This document shows positions 1 through 7,444 of a DNA stretch of 12,510 bases, one piece after another (position 1 is the stretch's first letter; the number at the start of each line of letters is the position of its first letter). This DNA is from G020348385 sp964580235 (GTDB lineage: Bacteria; Acidobacteriota; Aminicenantia; Aminicenantales; Aminicenantaceae). The stretch spans positions 1 to 12,510 of the forward strand of contig CAZOJY010000105.1 of NCBI GenBank assembly GCA_964580235.1, in the 5' to 3' direction. The notes under the pieces were generated by a model that had not been told where the DNA came from, did not search any database, and saw only the letters and a list, made by a program, of their open reading frames with translations. Both the position numbers and the translations under genes were made by a program.

Positions 1-104
1 GCAGTCGAAGACAGGACTAATGAGTCCTCACAGTTCAATTAGTCGTTAATCACTCGTCTTATAAGCAGTTCTTTCAGACATCAGACACATCCACTGTATG
101 TTAA

Positions 105-281
105 GAGGCGAGGCTTAATGCCCTCTTTCCTACGAACTATAAGCGATGGCTTGCGTATAATGAATTCAAGTTTGAAGGTTATTTATATGAAACATTCCTC
201 TCCCTCTGGAAGGACGCCGATCATGGTCTCCCTGAAGTTGACGATGCAAAGAAGATGCTGGCTGGGTTGAAGAGCCATTAA
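105..281 (+). pseudogene. C-terminal relic of a TPR-repeat protein
   Basis: An open frame runs from just after a stop at 102-104 to TAA at 279-281 with no usable start. Its last part reads ...FLSLWKDADHGLPEV... followed by DDAKKMLAGLKSH. I recognise this as the typical C-terminal end of TPR-containing proteins (often kinase- or cyclase-linked) in Aminicenantes/Acidobacteriota-type genomes, where a final TPR helix pair is followed by an 'EVEDAKKRLAGLK'-like tail. Only about 58 codons remain and the part upstream (1-104) is not homologous in any frame, so this is a decayed or truncated copy. The identification rests on memory of the motif, not on a search. Confidence 0.55.
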
Positions 282-323
282 AGAACTATTTGATTGGCAA
301 AAAAACATCAAGGCTTCGGTTCC

Positions 324-499
324 TACAAATCCAAATCCTTATTATCAAAAGAACCTGAAGGTGGTTGCACAGTAACTGTCCCCTTATTACCAGGATGTTA
401 TCATATGGTGAATCTATAGATGATGCGGTTGAAAAGGCAAAAGAAGCGATCGAACTTTATTTAGAAACGCTACGAGATCAAGGTGACGAAACTGGATGA
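324..499 (+). pseudogene. HicB-family antitoxin relic with one frameshift
   Basis: From 324 the frame reads YKSKSLLSKEPEGGCTVTV and then PLLPGC up to codon 396-398. The frame then changes: two bases (399-400) stand where a codon is expected, and the next frame continues as SYGESIDDAVEKAKEAI followed by ELYLETLRDQGDE and TGA at 497-499. Joined, this is the classic HicB (UPF0150) fold core: a 'GG(Y)TVTVPxLPGC' strand, then 'xYGExxxEAxxNAKEAIELYLE' helix. A single-base deletion near 398-400 explains the break. No ATG is visible upstream in frame, and no HicA toxin gene is seen beside it, so the cassette looks dead. HicB proteins normally neutralise the HicA mRNA interferase and repress their own promoter. 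Confidence 0.75.
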
Positions 500-734
500 A
501 CGATGGGGCATACAGGCTCGGTTCAGTGCAGGTGACACCAATAGAGAAATTGTTAGACAGAATATTTCAAGACTTGGACGTTTTCGAGAATCTCACGCAT
601 GAAGAAAAATACATGATCTGGCCCCTGCTGAGCTTGAAGCGGCTCTTACCCCTGTTGTTCCCTTTCCTGTACAACTCCTTATGTTTATGGCCATGTGCGG
701 CGCCGGCAGAAGCGAGGAGGAGAATTAGCGAATC
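500..734. other. Unassigned, probably decayed sequence
   Basis: A short open frame (496-750, plus) exists here, beginning MNDGAYRLGSVQVTPIEKLL, but its second half is low-complexity Leu/Pro/Arg and runs into the antisense end of the M24 gene. The start codon lacks a clear ribosome binding site and overlaps the end of the HicB relic. I see no recognisable domain in any frame. Together with the two relics to its left I treat 1-734 as a gene graveyard. Positions 1-104 hold only a small 6-bp hairpin (13-18 with 23-28). Confidence 0.4.
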
Positions 735-2249
735 TTATTTGATGAGATAAAGCTCCTTTTGCGGTGGAGACAAATACTCGACTCCATGTTCGGTGGCAAG
801 AGCCTGCTCATGATCCCACCAGAATAGATACTGGTCTTCGTATTCGCTGGAAGGCGAGGGCAAATAGAAAAAATATTCTAAAACAAAGTGGTGATTGCGA
901 GGGAGTGGTATGTCTTTGGCCCAATCCGGACCGAGAGAACCTATCCTGGGGCCAAAATAATTCTCGGACTTCCACTTATACGCTCCTTTTTTCATGGCGT
1001 GGCAGTCGAGACTAAGCTGGGCTTTTTCAGGATCAAAACCTGCGGAATAAACGGGGAAATTGTTCTTTGGCAAAACCATATGCAATTGGTTATCCCTAAC
1101 AATAATCCCTTCATCTGCAAATTTCCGCTTGTAATTTCGAATTATTTCACGAGGGGTCAGTCCCGCCTTGATGGTCTTTGCCAGAATCTTATCGATTTTC
1201 AGATATTCTGACCAGAGTTTTTTGATTCCTGGAGGCGGTTCTGTCTCTCCTTCACGGAGCACATAGGCATACATCCCCTGGCTAGGAGAAGCAACGATGT
1301 CTCCTCCCCGGATCACAACGTTTTCATGGCCCTTAGTCCTTCCCCTTTGTGATATTCCTGTGCCCCTCCGCCGATAGACAACGACGTCCACTTCACCATT
1401 TTCTGTTTCACCCAATTCGCTCGTTCTGGTGACACCCGGTACGATTTCAGAGAATGTTTTCTTGACACGTTCGACTTCGTCCTTGCGCATTTTCTTAAGC
1501 AGTTGAATTTCGCTCGGCACCGTTCTTATAATGTAATCCATCATCACATATTCAGACGAGACCAGCCTGCTGGCATATTCTTCACCGAGTTCTTCAGTCA
1601 ATAGGACGTAGTCTGTATGCGATAAGCCATCTTCTGCTCCTCCAAAGTCAGTGTAGGTCACCCACGGTCCCAGATCATGCTTGAAATTAACAGCAATGCG
1701 TTTGGGGTCACGGGCGACAACAAATTCTTTGAGGTTCTTAAATCGGTAATCATATTCTGTCATCGGGCTTCCCACCGGTTCCTGCACACGAACTGGATCG
1801 AAGATTATGTCGTAGGCCTCACATTCTTCAACCAAGTTGGTTCCTCTCTCTCCCCATTCACGCTGGGAAGCTCCCCAGCGGCGTCCGAGAACCGCCCGTT
1901 CGATCCTGTCACCACCCCGGTCAGTGAAAATGAAAACACCGGAGGTACTGCCTAGTTCTTCTGCACCAAAGGGATCAGGATTTGCTATTCTCATCACATG
2001 GATCCACATGTCGATGTGGTTCTTCCTCATAACCAGCGGCAGAATGAGGTCAAACTTTTCCCGGCGGATCCGGTTATTCCATTCCTTCATATTTATGTCT
2101 TTATATAGTGAAGCTTCAGCGTCCTCTTCCTGAGCCTGTTGTCTGGCCATTCCCGCATCGGCTGAGGCGGATTTGGCCATTGCAATATTGCACAGATTCA
2201 AAAGCATGGACAAAAAAAGGACCGCATAAAAAACTTTTCGACTAGACAT
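735..2249 (-). CDS. Exported M24-fold (Xaa-Pro peptidase-like) protein, metal site apparently lost
   Basis: This 504-residue protein starts with a signal peptide (K5 then a hydrophobic stretch to about residue 24, cleavage after AMA). A creatinase/aminopeptidase-P N-terminal domain follows (about 50-220; MWIHVMRIANPDPFG, FTDRGGDRIERAV). The pita-bread-like C-terminal domain spans about 240-500 and ends YLSPPQKELYLIK. M24 enzymes bind two metals through Asp, Asp, His, Glu, Glu. Here the segment after GGD317 reads IVASPSQGMYAYVLREGE. It is about ten residues shorter than usual and contains no Asp, so both Asp ligands are gone. Glu458 (LEYFFYLP) is kept, and the last Glu position appears to be His480 or a shifted Glu481. 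The frame is otherwise full length, so it is probably a stable non-peptidase. The start is supported by AAGGAGG at 2257-2263, seven bases upstream. It is divergent from the M28 gene. Confidence 0.85.
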   Translation of the reverse strand: MSSRKVFYAVLFLSMLLNLCNIAMAKSASADAGMARQQAQEEDAEASLYKDINMKEWNNRIRREKFDLILPLVMRKNHIDMWIHVMRIANPDPFGAEELGSTSGVFIFTDRGGDRIERAVLGRRWGASQREWGERGTNLVEECEAYDIIFDPVRVQEPVGSPMTEYDYRFKNLKEFVVARDPKRIAVNFKHDLGPWVTYTDFGGAEDGLSHTDYVLLTEELGEEYASRLVSSEYVMMDYIIRTVPSEIQLLKKMRKDEVERVKKTFSEIVPGVTRTSELGETENGEVDVVVYRRRGTGISQRGRTKGHENVVIRGGDIVASPSQGMYAYVLREGETEPPPGIKKLWSEYLKIDKILAKTIKAGLTPREIIRNYKRKFADEGIIVRDNQLHMVLPKNNFPVYSAGFDPEKAQLSLDCHAMKKGAYKWKSENYFGPRIGSLGPDWAKDIPLPRNHHFVLEYFFYLPSPSSEYEDQYLFWWDHEQALATEHGVEYLSPPQKELYLIK

Positions 2250-2482
2250 CGGATAGCCTCCTTGACATATTGTTTACCGCATGTGTTTGAACAAAAATAA
2301 TTGTCCGAACAAAAGGTTAATAACTTATATGCGATTTATAACCATTTATAGTGAGGAAGTAAAGAATGAATATGAATAGCCCATCACAAAAATAAGCCGA
2401 TTCCATGACTTTACGGATCGGCGTTCACCCGTTAAAATAGGATATTCTGTCAATAGAACATTCTATTTAAGGACTGGCATGA
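2250..2482. promoter_or_regulatory. Divergent promoter region between the M24 and M28 homologues
   Basis: This 233-bp AT-rich spacer must drive both genes. On the plus strand a candidate sigma70-like pair is TTTACG (2410-2415) and TAAAAT (2433-2438) with a 17-bp spacer; this is weak on the -35 side. Dyads that could be operators are GCCGAT (2396-2401) with ATCGGC (2417-2422), and AAATAG (2435-2440) with CTATTT (2463-2468). The second pair flanks the likely transcription start of the plus-strand operon. The octamer GAACAAAA is repeated directly at 2289-2296 and 2307-2314, 18 bp apart. No regulator gene lies in the window. Confidence 0.35.
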
Positions 2483-4012
2483 ATGAAAAATCGTAAATTT
2501 TTTATCATCCCTTTTACGATATCTTCATTGGCCCTCCTTCTGATGACTTCCTGCGCTGTGGGAGTCAATAAAGAGGTCGAAATATCAGATGCAGAAAAAA
2601 CACAGATGGATAGGCTTTTGGACTCTATCTCCGGAGAAAAACTTCTGGATTATGTTAAAAAACTGTCTTCCGATACATACACGGGACGCCTCACTGGAAC
2701 GCCCGAATACAAAGCCTGCGCCAACTGGATCAGCTCCCTTTTTGAAGAATGGGGACTCACTCCCAGGGGAGAGAACAACACGTATCTCCAATCCTATCCC
2801 AACCCCTACACTATCGTGTTTGTGGGAGGCGAACTTTCCTATACTTTCCGGTCAAGAGGCCAGCAGAGGAAAAAAAAATATGTTTATGAGAAGGATTATT
2901 ATCCGGGTTCTCAATCAGGCAATGGATCACTCACGGCTGAAGTCGTCTACGCAGGTTATGGTATCACAGCCCCAGAATTAAACTATGATGATTACGCCGG
3001 AGTGAGTGTCAAAGGGAAAATCGTCCTGGTCGAACCCAACGCTCCTGTCTCTCCGCAAGCCAGTCCCGAGCTCTTCAAGGAATGGCGGCCTTATTCCTTT
3101 AACCAGTACAAGATCAAGATGGCCGCAGCTCATGGGGCCAAAGGTATGCTAATCAACGAACTCACGGTCAATCCCGATATCGACCATGTCCCAAATTTTA
3201 TGGTGGTACAGGTGGGAGACAGCGCTGTGAAGGATCTTTTCGCAGGCACAGGAAAATCACACCCAAAAATCATAGAAAAAATACAAAACGCCCTGCAACC
3301 TCAATCATTCAGAACCCATAAAATCTTCACGATCCAAAACTTCACTGAATATCATCCCCAAGGCGTCGGTTACAACGTGATCGGACAGATATGGGGGACC
3401 GATCCTCTGCTCAAACAAGAAGCCATCATCCTGGGGGCAAATCTGGACCATGTGGGATTCTGTTACGAGATCATGCCTGGCGCCAATGACAATGCGTCCG
3501 GTGTTGCTGTGCTCTTAGGAGCAGCAGAAGCCCTTGTAAAAAGTCCACTCAAACCCAGAAGGTCTGTCGTGTTTATCGCATTCGGTTCGAAAGAACAGGC
3601 ATTCCGGGGTTCTGAAACCTACCTCAAGAATCCTGCCTTTCCCAAAAACAAAACCATCCTATATCTCAATTTGAGCAGAGTGGGATACGGGGACAAAGTA
3701 CGCGGACTTGGAGGTCAGAATTACCCTGAACTATGGTCCTATATTTCTAGGGCAGCCGAAAAACGCCTTCAAAAGGCCCTGGAAGCTCTCCCCTATTCCA
3801 ATCCTGGCCGGCCTCTCTTAGATTCCGATCTTTTCCTGAGCAAAGGAATTCCGAGCATTTCCTTGAGCGTCTATGGAGCGCCCACTTATTCCCGAACCAC
3901 AAAAGACACAGCGGATACGATCAATCCCAACACTATGGAAGAATTGGCAAAAATCCTGTATCGAGGCGTATTGGATATCGCAAACAGCCGTCAAAATTTT
4001 TTTAAAAAATAA
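2483..4012 (+). CDS. M28-family peptidase homologue, lipoprotein with PA domain, active site degenerate
   Basis: This 509-residue protein has a lipoprotein-type signal (charged MKNRK, hydrophobic core, LLMTSC with Cys24). A protease-associated (PA) domain covers about 150-275 (VVYAGYGI, KGKIVLVE, GAKGMLI) and an M28 aminopeptidase domain about 295-505. The M28 framework is clear: GANLDHVG, PGANDNASGVAVLLGAAEAL, FIAFGSKEQAFRGSETY, SDLFLSKGIP, KDTADTIN. Set against the family pattern H-x-D / D / EE / D / H, the residues are Asn320 for His, Asp322 and Asp336 kept, Lys370 for the general-base Glu, Glu371 kept, Ser398 for Asp, and Ser470 for the final His. Three of five metal ligands and the catalytic Glu are replaced, so peptidase activity is unlikely. 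AAGGA at 2469-2473 supports this start. The stop overlaps the beta-galactosidase start (TAATG), which makes the two a co-translated pair. Confidence 0.9.
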   Translation: MKNRKFFIIPFTISSLALLLMTSCAVGVNKEVEISDAEKTQMDRLLDSISGEKLLDYVKKLSSDTYTGRLTGTPEYKACANWISSLFEEWGLTPRGENNTYLQSYPNPYTIVFVGGELSYTFRSRGQQRKKKYVYEKDYYPGSQSGNGSLTAEVVYAGYGITAPELNYDDYAGVSVKGKIVLVEPNAPVSPQASPELFKEWRPYSFNQYKIKMAAAHGAKGMLINELTVNPDIDHVPNFMVVQVGDSAVKDLFAGTGKSHPKIIEKIQNALQPQSFRTHKIFTIQNFTEYHPQGVGYNVIGQIWGTDPLLKQEAIILGANLDHVGFCYEIMPGANDNASGVAVLLGAAEALVKSPLKPRRSVVFIAFGSKEQAFRGSETYLKNPAFPKNKTILYLNLSRVGYGDKVRGLGGQNYPELWSYISRAAEKRLQKALEALPYSNPGRPLLDSDLFLSKGIPSISLSVYGAPTYSRTTKDTADTINPNTMEELAKILYRGVLDIANSRQNFFKK

Positions 4013-7000
4013 TGAAATCGCATCATTTTACTTATTTTTTGTGTATTGTTCTGCCTGTTTATTTTCTGCCGATCTTATGCTGCAGAGAAAACCTTTCTCA
4101 GATAAGTTCCATAAATGACTGGGAAAATCCGGCTGTTTTGGGGCAAAACAAAGAACCGGCCCAAAGCCACTTTATCCCTTACCCCGATATTCCAACGGCG
4201 CTCAAAAACGATCCTTCCCGATCTCCCTTTTACAAGTCTCTCAACGGAATCTGGAAATTCCACTATGTCGATAAACCGGCCGACCGTCCTGTTGACTTTT
4301 TCAGAGACGATTATGATGTCGGTCATTGGGCAGATATTTCCGTCCCCGGGAATTGGGAACTTCAGGGCTTTGGTGTGCCTATCTATACTGATACGGCATA
4401 TCCGTTTCCATCCGATCCTCCGCGAATCCCCCATGACGACAATCCTGTAGGATCCTACAGAAGATCGTTCACGATCCCTAACAACTGGGAAGGCCGCCAA
4501 TGGTACCTCTATTTCGGCAGCGTGAAATCGGCCATGTATGTCTGGATAAACGGGAACAAGGTTGGCTACAGCCAGGGCAGCAAAACCCCTTCGGAGTTTA
4601 ACATCACCGCATTCCTCCGCAAAGGACAAAATTCCCTTGCCCTGGAGGTCTACCGCTACAGCGACGGAGCTTATCTGGAAGGCCAGGACTACTGGAAGAT
4701 CAGCGGCATCGAACGGGATGTTTATCTTTATTCCGTCCCTCCCGTCCATGTGAGAGACTTTTTTGCCTTGCCTGACTTAGACGATAATTATATGGATGCA
4801 AAATTAAAGATCACAGCCCTGATCCAGAATCATCTGGATCAAAAAATTGACAATTTTCACATCCAGATAGACCTTTTGGATGAAGAAACTCAATCTATCT
4901 TGGATTCTCCGGTTGAAAACATATTTAAAGCAAAAGGAAAGGGGGAGTCTGCCGTTGTTTTTGGCCTGGATATCAAAAATCCGAAAAAGTGGACCGCGGA
5001 GACACCTCACTTGTACACACTGCTTCTCTCACTGATCGATAGCTCAGGCCAGACTATAGAAGTCGTCACATGCAAGGTCGGATTCAGAAAGGTGGAAATC
5101 AAAGAGGGCCAGCTCCTGATCAACGGCGTCCCGATCTATATCAAAGGAGTCAACCGCCACGAGCACGATCCTGTCACGGGGCGTTATGTCCAAGAAGAAT
5201 CGATGATCCAGGATATCCAGCTGATGAAAAAGTTTAATATCAATGCTGTCCGGACAAGTCATTATCCCAACACTCCCCGATGGTATGAGCTCTGCGACCA
5301 ATATGGCCTGTATGTGATAGACGAGGCCAACATAGAATCGCATGGGGTAGGACCCTATGATCCGGATAAAACACTCACGGATAAGCCCGAATGGAAGAAG
5401 GCATTCCTGGACCGCACCATCCGGATGATAGAACGTGATAAGAATCATCCGTGCGTTATTGTTTGGTCACTTGGCAACGAAAACGGGTTCGGACAGAATT
5501 TAAAGGCCACTTATAATTGGATAAAGCGAAGAGATCCATCCAGACCCGTCCAGAGCGAGGATGTTGGCCTGAGGCCTTACACGGATATTTATTGTCCGAT
5601 GTATGACAGGATCCATGAGATCCAGGAGTATGCCGAAGGAGATGATCCGCGGCCTCTGATCATGTGCGAATATGCCCACGCCATGGGAAACAGTGTCGGG
5701 AACCTGAAGGACTACTGGGATGTGATTTATGCTTATAAAAAACTCCAGGGGGGATTCATCTGGGACTGGGTGGACCAGGGGCTGCTGGCCAGGGCCAAAA
5801 ACGGAGCGCCGTTCTGGGCTTACGGCGGAGATTTCGGGCCGCCCGGCACGCCCAGCGACGCCAATTTCTGTATCAACGGGCTGATTTTCCCTGACAGGAA
5901 AATTCATCCTCCCATCTGGGAAGTTAAAAAAGTCTACCAGTCTATCAAGGTCGAACCGGTCGAACTGGAAAAGGGCATATTTCGCATCCACAATCTGTAT
6001 GACTTCATGAACCTGAAGGACTTTGTGATGAAATGGGAACTCAAAGGAGACGAACAAATCATCGCCGGCGGCAGAATGCCCGGACTGGATGTCGAACCTC
6101 ATCAAAGCAGAGAGGCCAAGCTTCCGGTTCCCAAGATTCAGCCCGAGCCAGGAAAGGAGTATTTCCTGAACTTGAGCTGGACAACCGCTCATAGAACCGC
6201 CTTAATTCCCGAGGGACACGTGGTGGCGTGGGATCAATTCAAATTCCCTGCATATGCTGAGCCTGAAGCCATAAGCTCAGCTGAGCTCCCCCCGATCGAT
6301 CTGGAGCAATCAGAAAATCAGGCCGTTATCAAAGGGAACACTTTCACTGTCACGTTCGACAAAAAAAAAGGGACAGTATCATCTCTCCTCTATCAGGGAA
6401 GTGAATTGATTAAACAGGGACCCATCCCCAATTTCTGGCGCGCCCCCACCGACAACGATTTCGGGAACGGCATGCCGGAAAGGTGTAAAATATGGTTCGA
6501 TGCCGGAGCCAATCGAAAGATCGATAGCGTTTCAGTCAAACAAACAGAGCCTTCCAAGGTTCAGGTCGATGTGGCCTCTACTCTTTTAGCAGGAAATTCC
6601 CGTTACAAAAGCCGGTTCATCATTCTGGGAACCGGGGATATTTTTGTCGAAAACCGCTTTACCCCAGGAACCCAGGGCCTCCCTGAGCTCCCCCGGTTCG
6701 GGATGCAGATGACCCTTCCGGTCAAATTCGACAACATGGAATGGTATGGACGGGGCCCCCATGAAAGCTACTGGGACAGAAAGACCGGTGCTGCCGTCGG
6801 CCTCTACCGAGGCAAAGTCATCGACCAGCACCATCCCTACATCCGGCCGCAAGAGAGCGGGAACAAAACCGATGTGCGTTGGGCTGCTCTGACCGATGAT
6901 CAGGGGATCGGCCTTCTGGCTGTGGGCATGCCTCTTTTGAGTCTCAGCGCCAACCACTACTTGATGGATGATTTCGAAAATGGTCCGGAAAAAGAACAGC

Positions 7001-7215
7001 GCCATGCCGTAGACCTTGTCAAAAGAGACTTGGTCACGTGGAACCTGGACTATAAACAGATGGGGGTTGGCGGAGATGACAGCTGGGGAGCCCGGCCCCA
7101 CGACGAGTACACCCTGTTTCCGAAAGAATACGAATACACATTCCGACTGCGGCCTTTTTCCAAAAATGATGAAAATCCGATGGCGCTCAGCAAACAACAA
7201 TTTAACCAGGATTAA
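4012..7215 (+). CDS. lacZ: Beta-galactosidase, glycoside hydrolase family 2 (LacZ type), exported
   Basis: This 1067-residue protein matches five-domain LacZ (E. coli, 1023). It has a sugar-binding domain (from about 42, NDWENPAVLGQNKEPA; PGNWELQGFG; QGSKTPSEFNIT), an Ig-like domain (about 245-360), a TIM barrel (about 362-645), a second Ig-like domain, and the small-chain domain (about 770-1052; FWRAPTDNDFGNG, WYGRGPHESYWDR). Catalytic residues are present: acid/base Glu490 in SLGNENG and nucleophile Glu553 in CEYAHAMGNS. The active-site metal pair is Glu442/His444 in IESHG. It should hydrolyse terminal beta-galactosides. A hydrophobic N-terminal segment (about 6-24, ending ILCC) suggests export, perhaps as a lipoprotein, although Leu before Cys is atypical for a lipobox. 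There is no Shine-Dalgarno sequence. The ATG shares its A with the upstream TAA, implying translational coupling to the M28 homologue. Confidence 0.96.
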   Translation: MKSHHFTYFLCIVLPVYFLPILCCRENLSQISSINDWENPAVLGQNKEPAQSHFIPYPDIPTALKNDPSRSPFYKSLNGIWKFHYVDKPADRPVDFFRDDYDVGHWADISVPGNWELQGFGVPIYTDTAYPFPSDPPRIPHDDNPVGSYRRSFTIPNNWEGRQWYLYFGSVKSAMYVWINGNKVGYSQGSKTPSEFNITAFLRKGQNSLALEVYRYSDGAYLEGQDYWKISGIERDVYLYSVPPVHVRDFFALPDLDDNYMDAKLKITALIQNHLDQKIDNFHIQIDLLDEETQSILDSPVENIFKAKGKGESAVVFGLDIKNPKKWTAETPHLYTLLLSLIDSSGQTIEVVTCKVGFRKVEIKEGQLLINGVPIYIKGVNRHEHDPVTGRYVQEESMIQDIQLMKKFNINAVRTSHYPNTPRWYELCDQYGLYVIDEANIESHGVGPYDPDKTLTDKPEWKKAFLDRTIRMIERDKNHPCVIVWSLGNENGFGQNLKATYNWIKRRDPSRPVQSEDVGLRPYTDIYCPMYDRIHEIQEYAEGDDPRPLIMCEYAHAMGNSVGNLKDYWDVIYAYKKLQGGFIWDWVDQGLLARAKNGAPFWAYGGDFGPPGTPSDANFCINGLIFPDRKIHPPIWEVKKVYQSIKVEPVELEKGIFRIHNLYDFMNLKDFVMKWELKGDEQIIAGGRMPGLDVEPHQSREAKLPVPKIQPEPGKEYFLNLSWTTAHRTALIPEGHVVAWDQFKFPAYAEPEAISSAELPPIDLEQSENQAVIKGNTFTVTFDKKKGTVSSLLYQGSELIKQGPIPNFWRAPTDNDFGNGMPERCKIWFDAGANRKIDSVSVKQTEPSKVQVDVASTLLAGNSRYKSRFIILGTGDIFVENRFTPGTQGLPELPRFGMQMTLPVKFDNMEWYGRGPHESYWDRKTGAAVGLYRGKVIDQHHPYIRPQESGNKTDVRWAALTDDQGIGLLAVGMPLLSLSANHYLMDDFENGPEKEQRHAVDLVKRDLVTWNLDYKQMGVGGDDSWGARPHDEYTLFPKEYEYTFRLRPFSKNDENPMALSKQQFNQD

Positions 7216-7444
7216 TCACAAATCCAAAATATCATCCTAAAATTCACCCCTAAAGGTTATAGCAAAAATGCATGAGTTGTGAAACCATCTCTTTTGGAGG
7301 AAGCCGAGGTCACAGTCCTCGCCGGTAAAACCAGGAATATGGCAGATGGGCCTTCCGAGATTATTCATAAATATGATTTTTTTCTCTCAAAAGCCGACTA
7401 ATTCATTTGAGAGCGCTCAACTGAAGCTTATAGAAGGGCTGAAG
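7216..7444 (+). promoter_or_regulatory. Structured leader or intergenic region upstream of the 297-residue gene
   Basis: This noncoding stretch carries nested inverted repeats. CCATCT (7285-7290) pairs with AGATGG (7344-7349). Inside them CGAGG and CCTCG enclose a TCACAGT loop near 7305-7321. A separate perfect 8-bp stem is CTCTCAAA (7384-7391) with TTTGAGAG (7406-7413). None is followed by a T-run, so they do not look like the intrinsic terminator of the LacZ operon. An open frame from ATG 7346 is in phase with the downstream gene, but its first 33 codons overlap these dyads and have no ribosome binding site, so I treat them as untranslated. Confidence 0.35.

Noticed and set aside
4075..4749. 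224-residue minus-strand frame, and others antisense to the beta-galactosidase (5500-6192, 6586-7200)
   Set aside because: Shadows of a strongly conserved GH2 coding sequence; no family features or ribosome sites.
7285..7349. c-di-GMP (GEMM) riboswitch
   Set aside because: AAACC and AAGCC-like pieces occur, but the GAAA tetraloop stem and the ACGCAAAGCC core are missing.
7346..7444. N-terminal extension of the 297-residue gene from ATG 7346 (33 extra residues)
   Set aside because: It has no ribosome site and overlaps two inverted repeats, while ATG 7445 has AGAAGG and is followed at once by a signal-type sequence.
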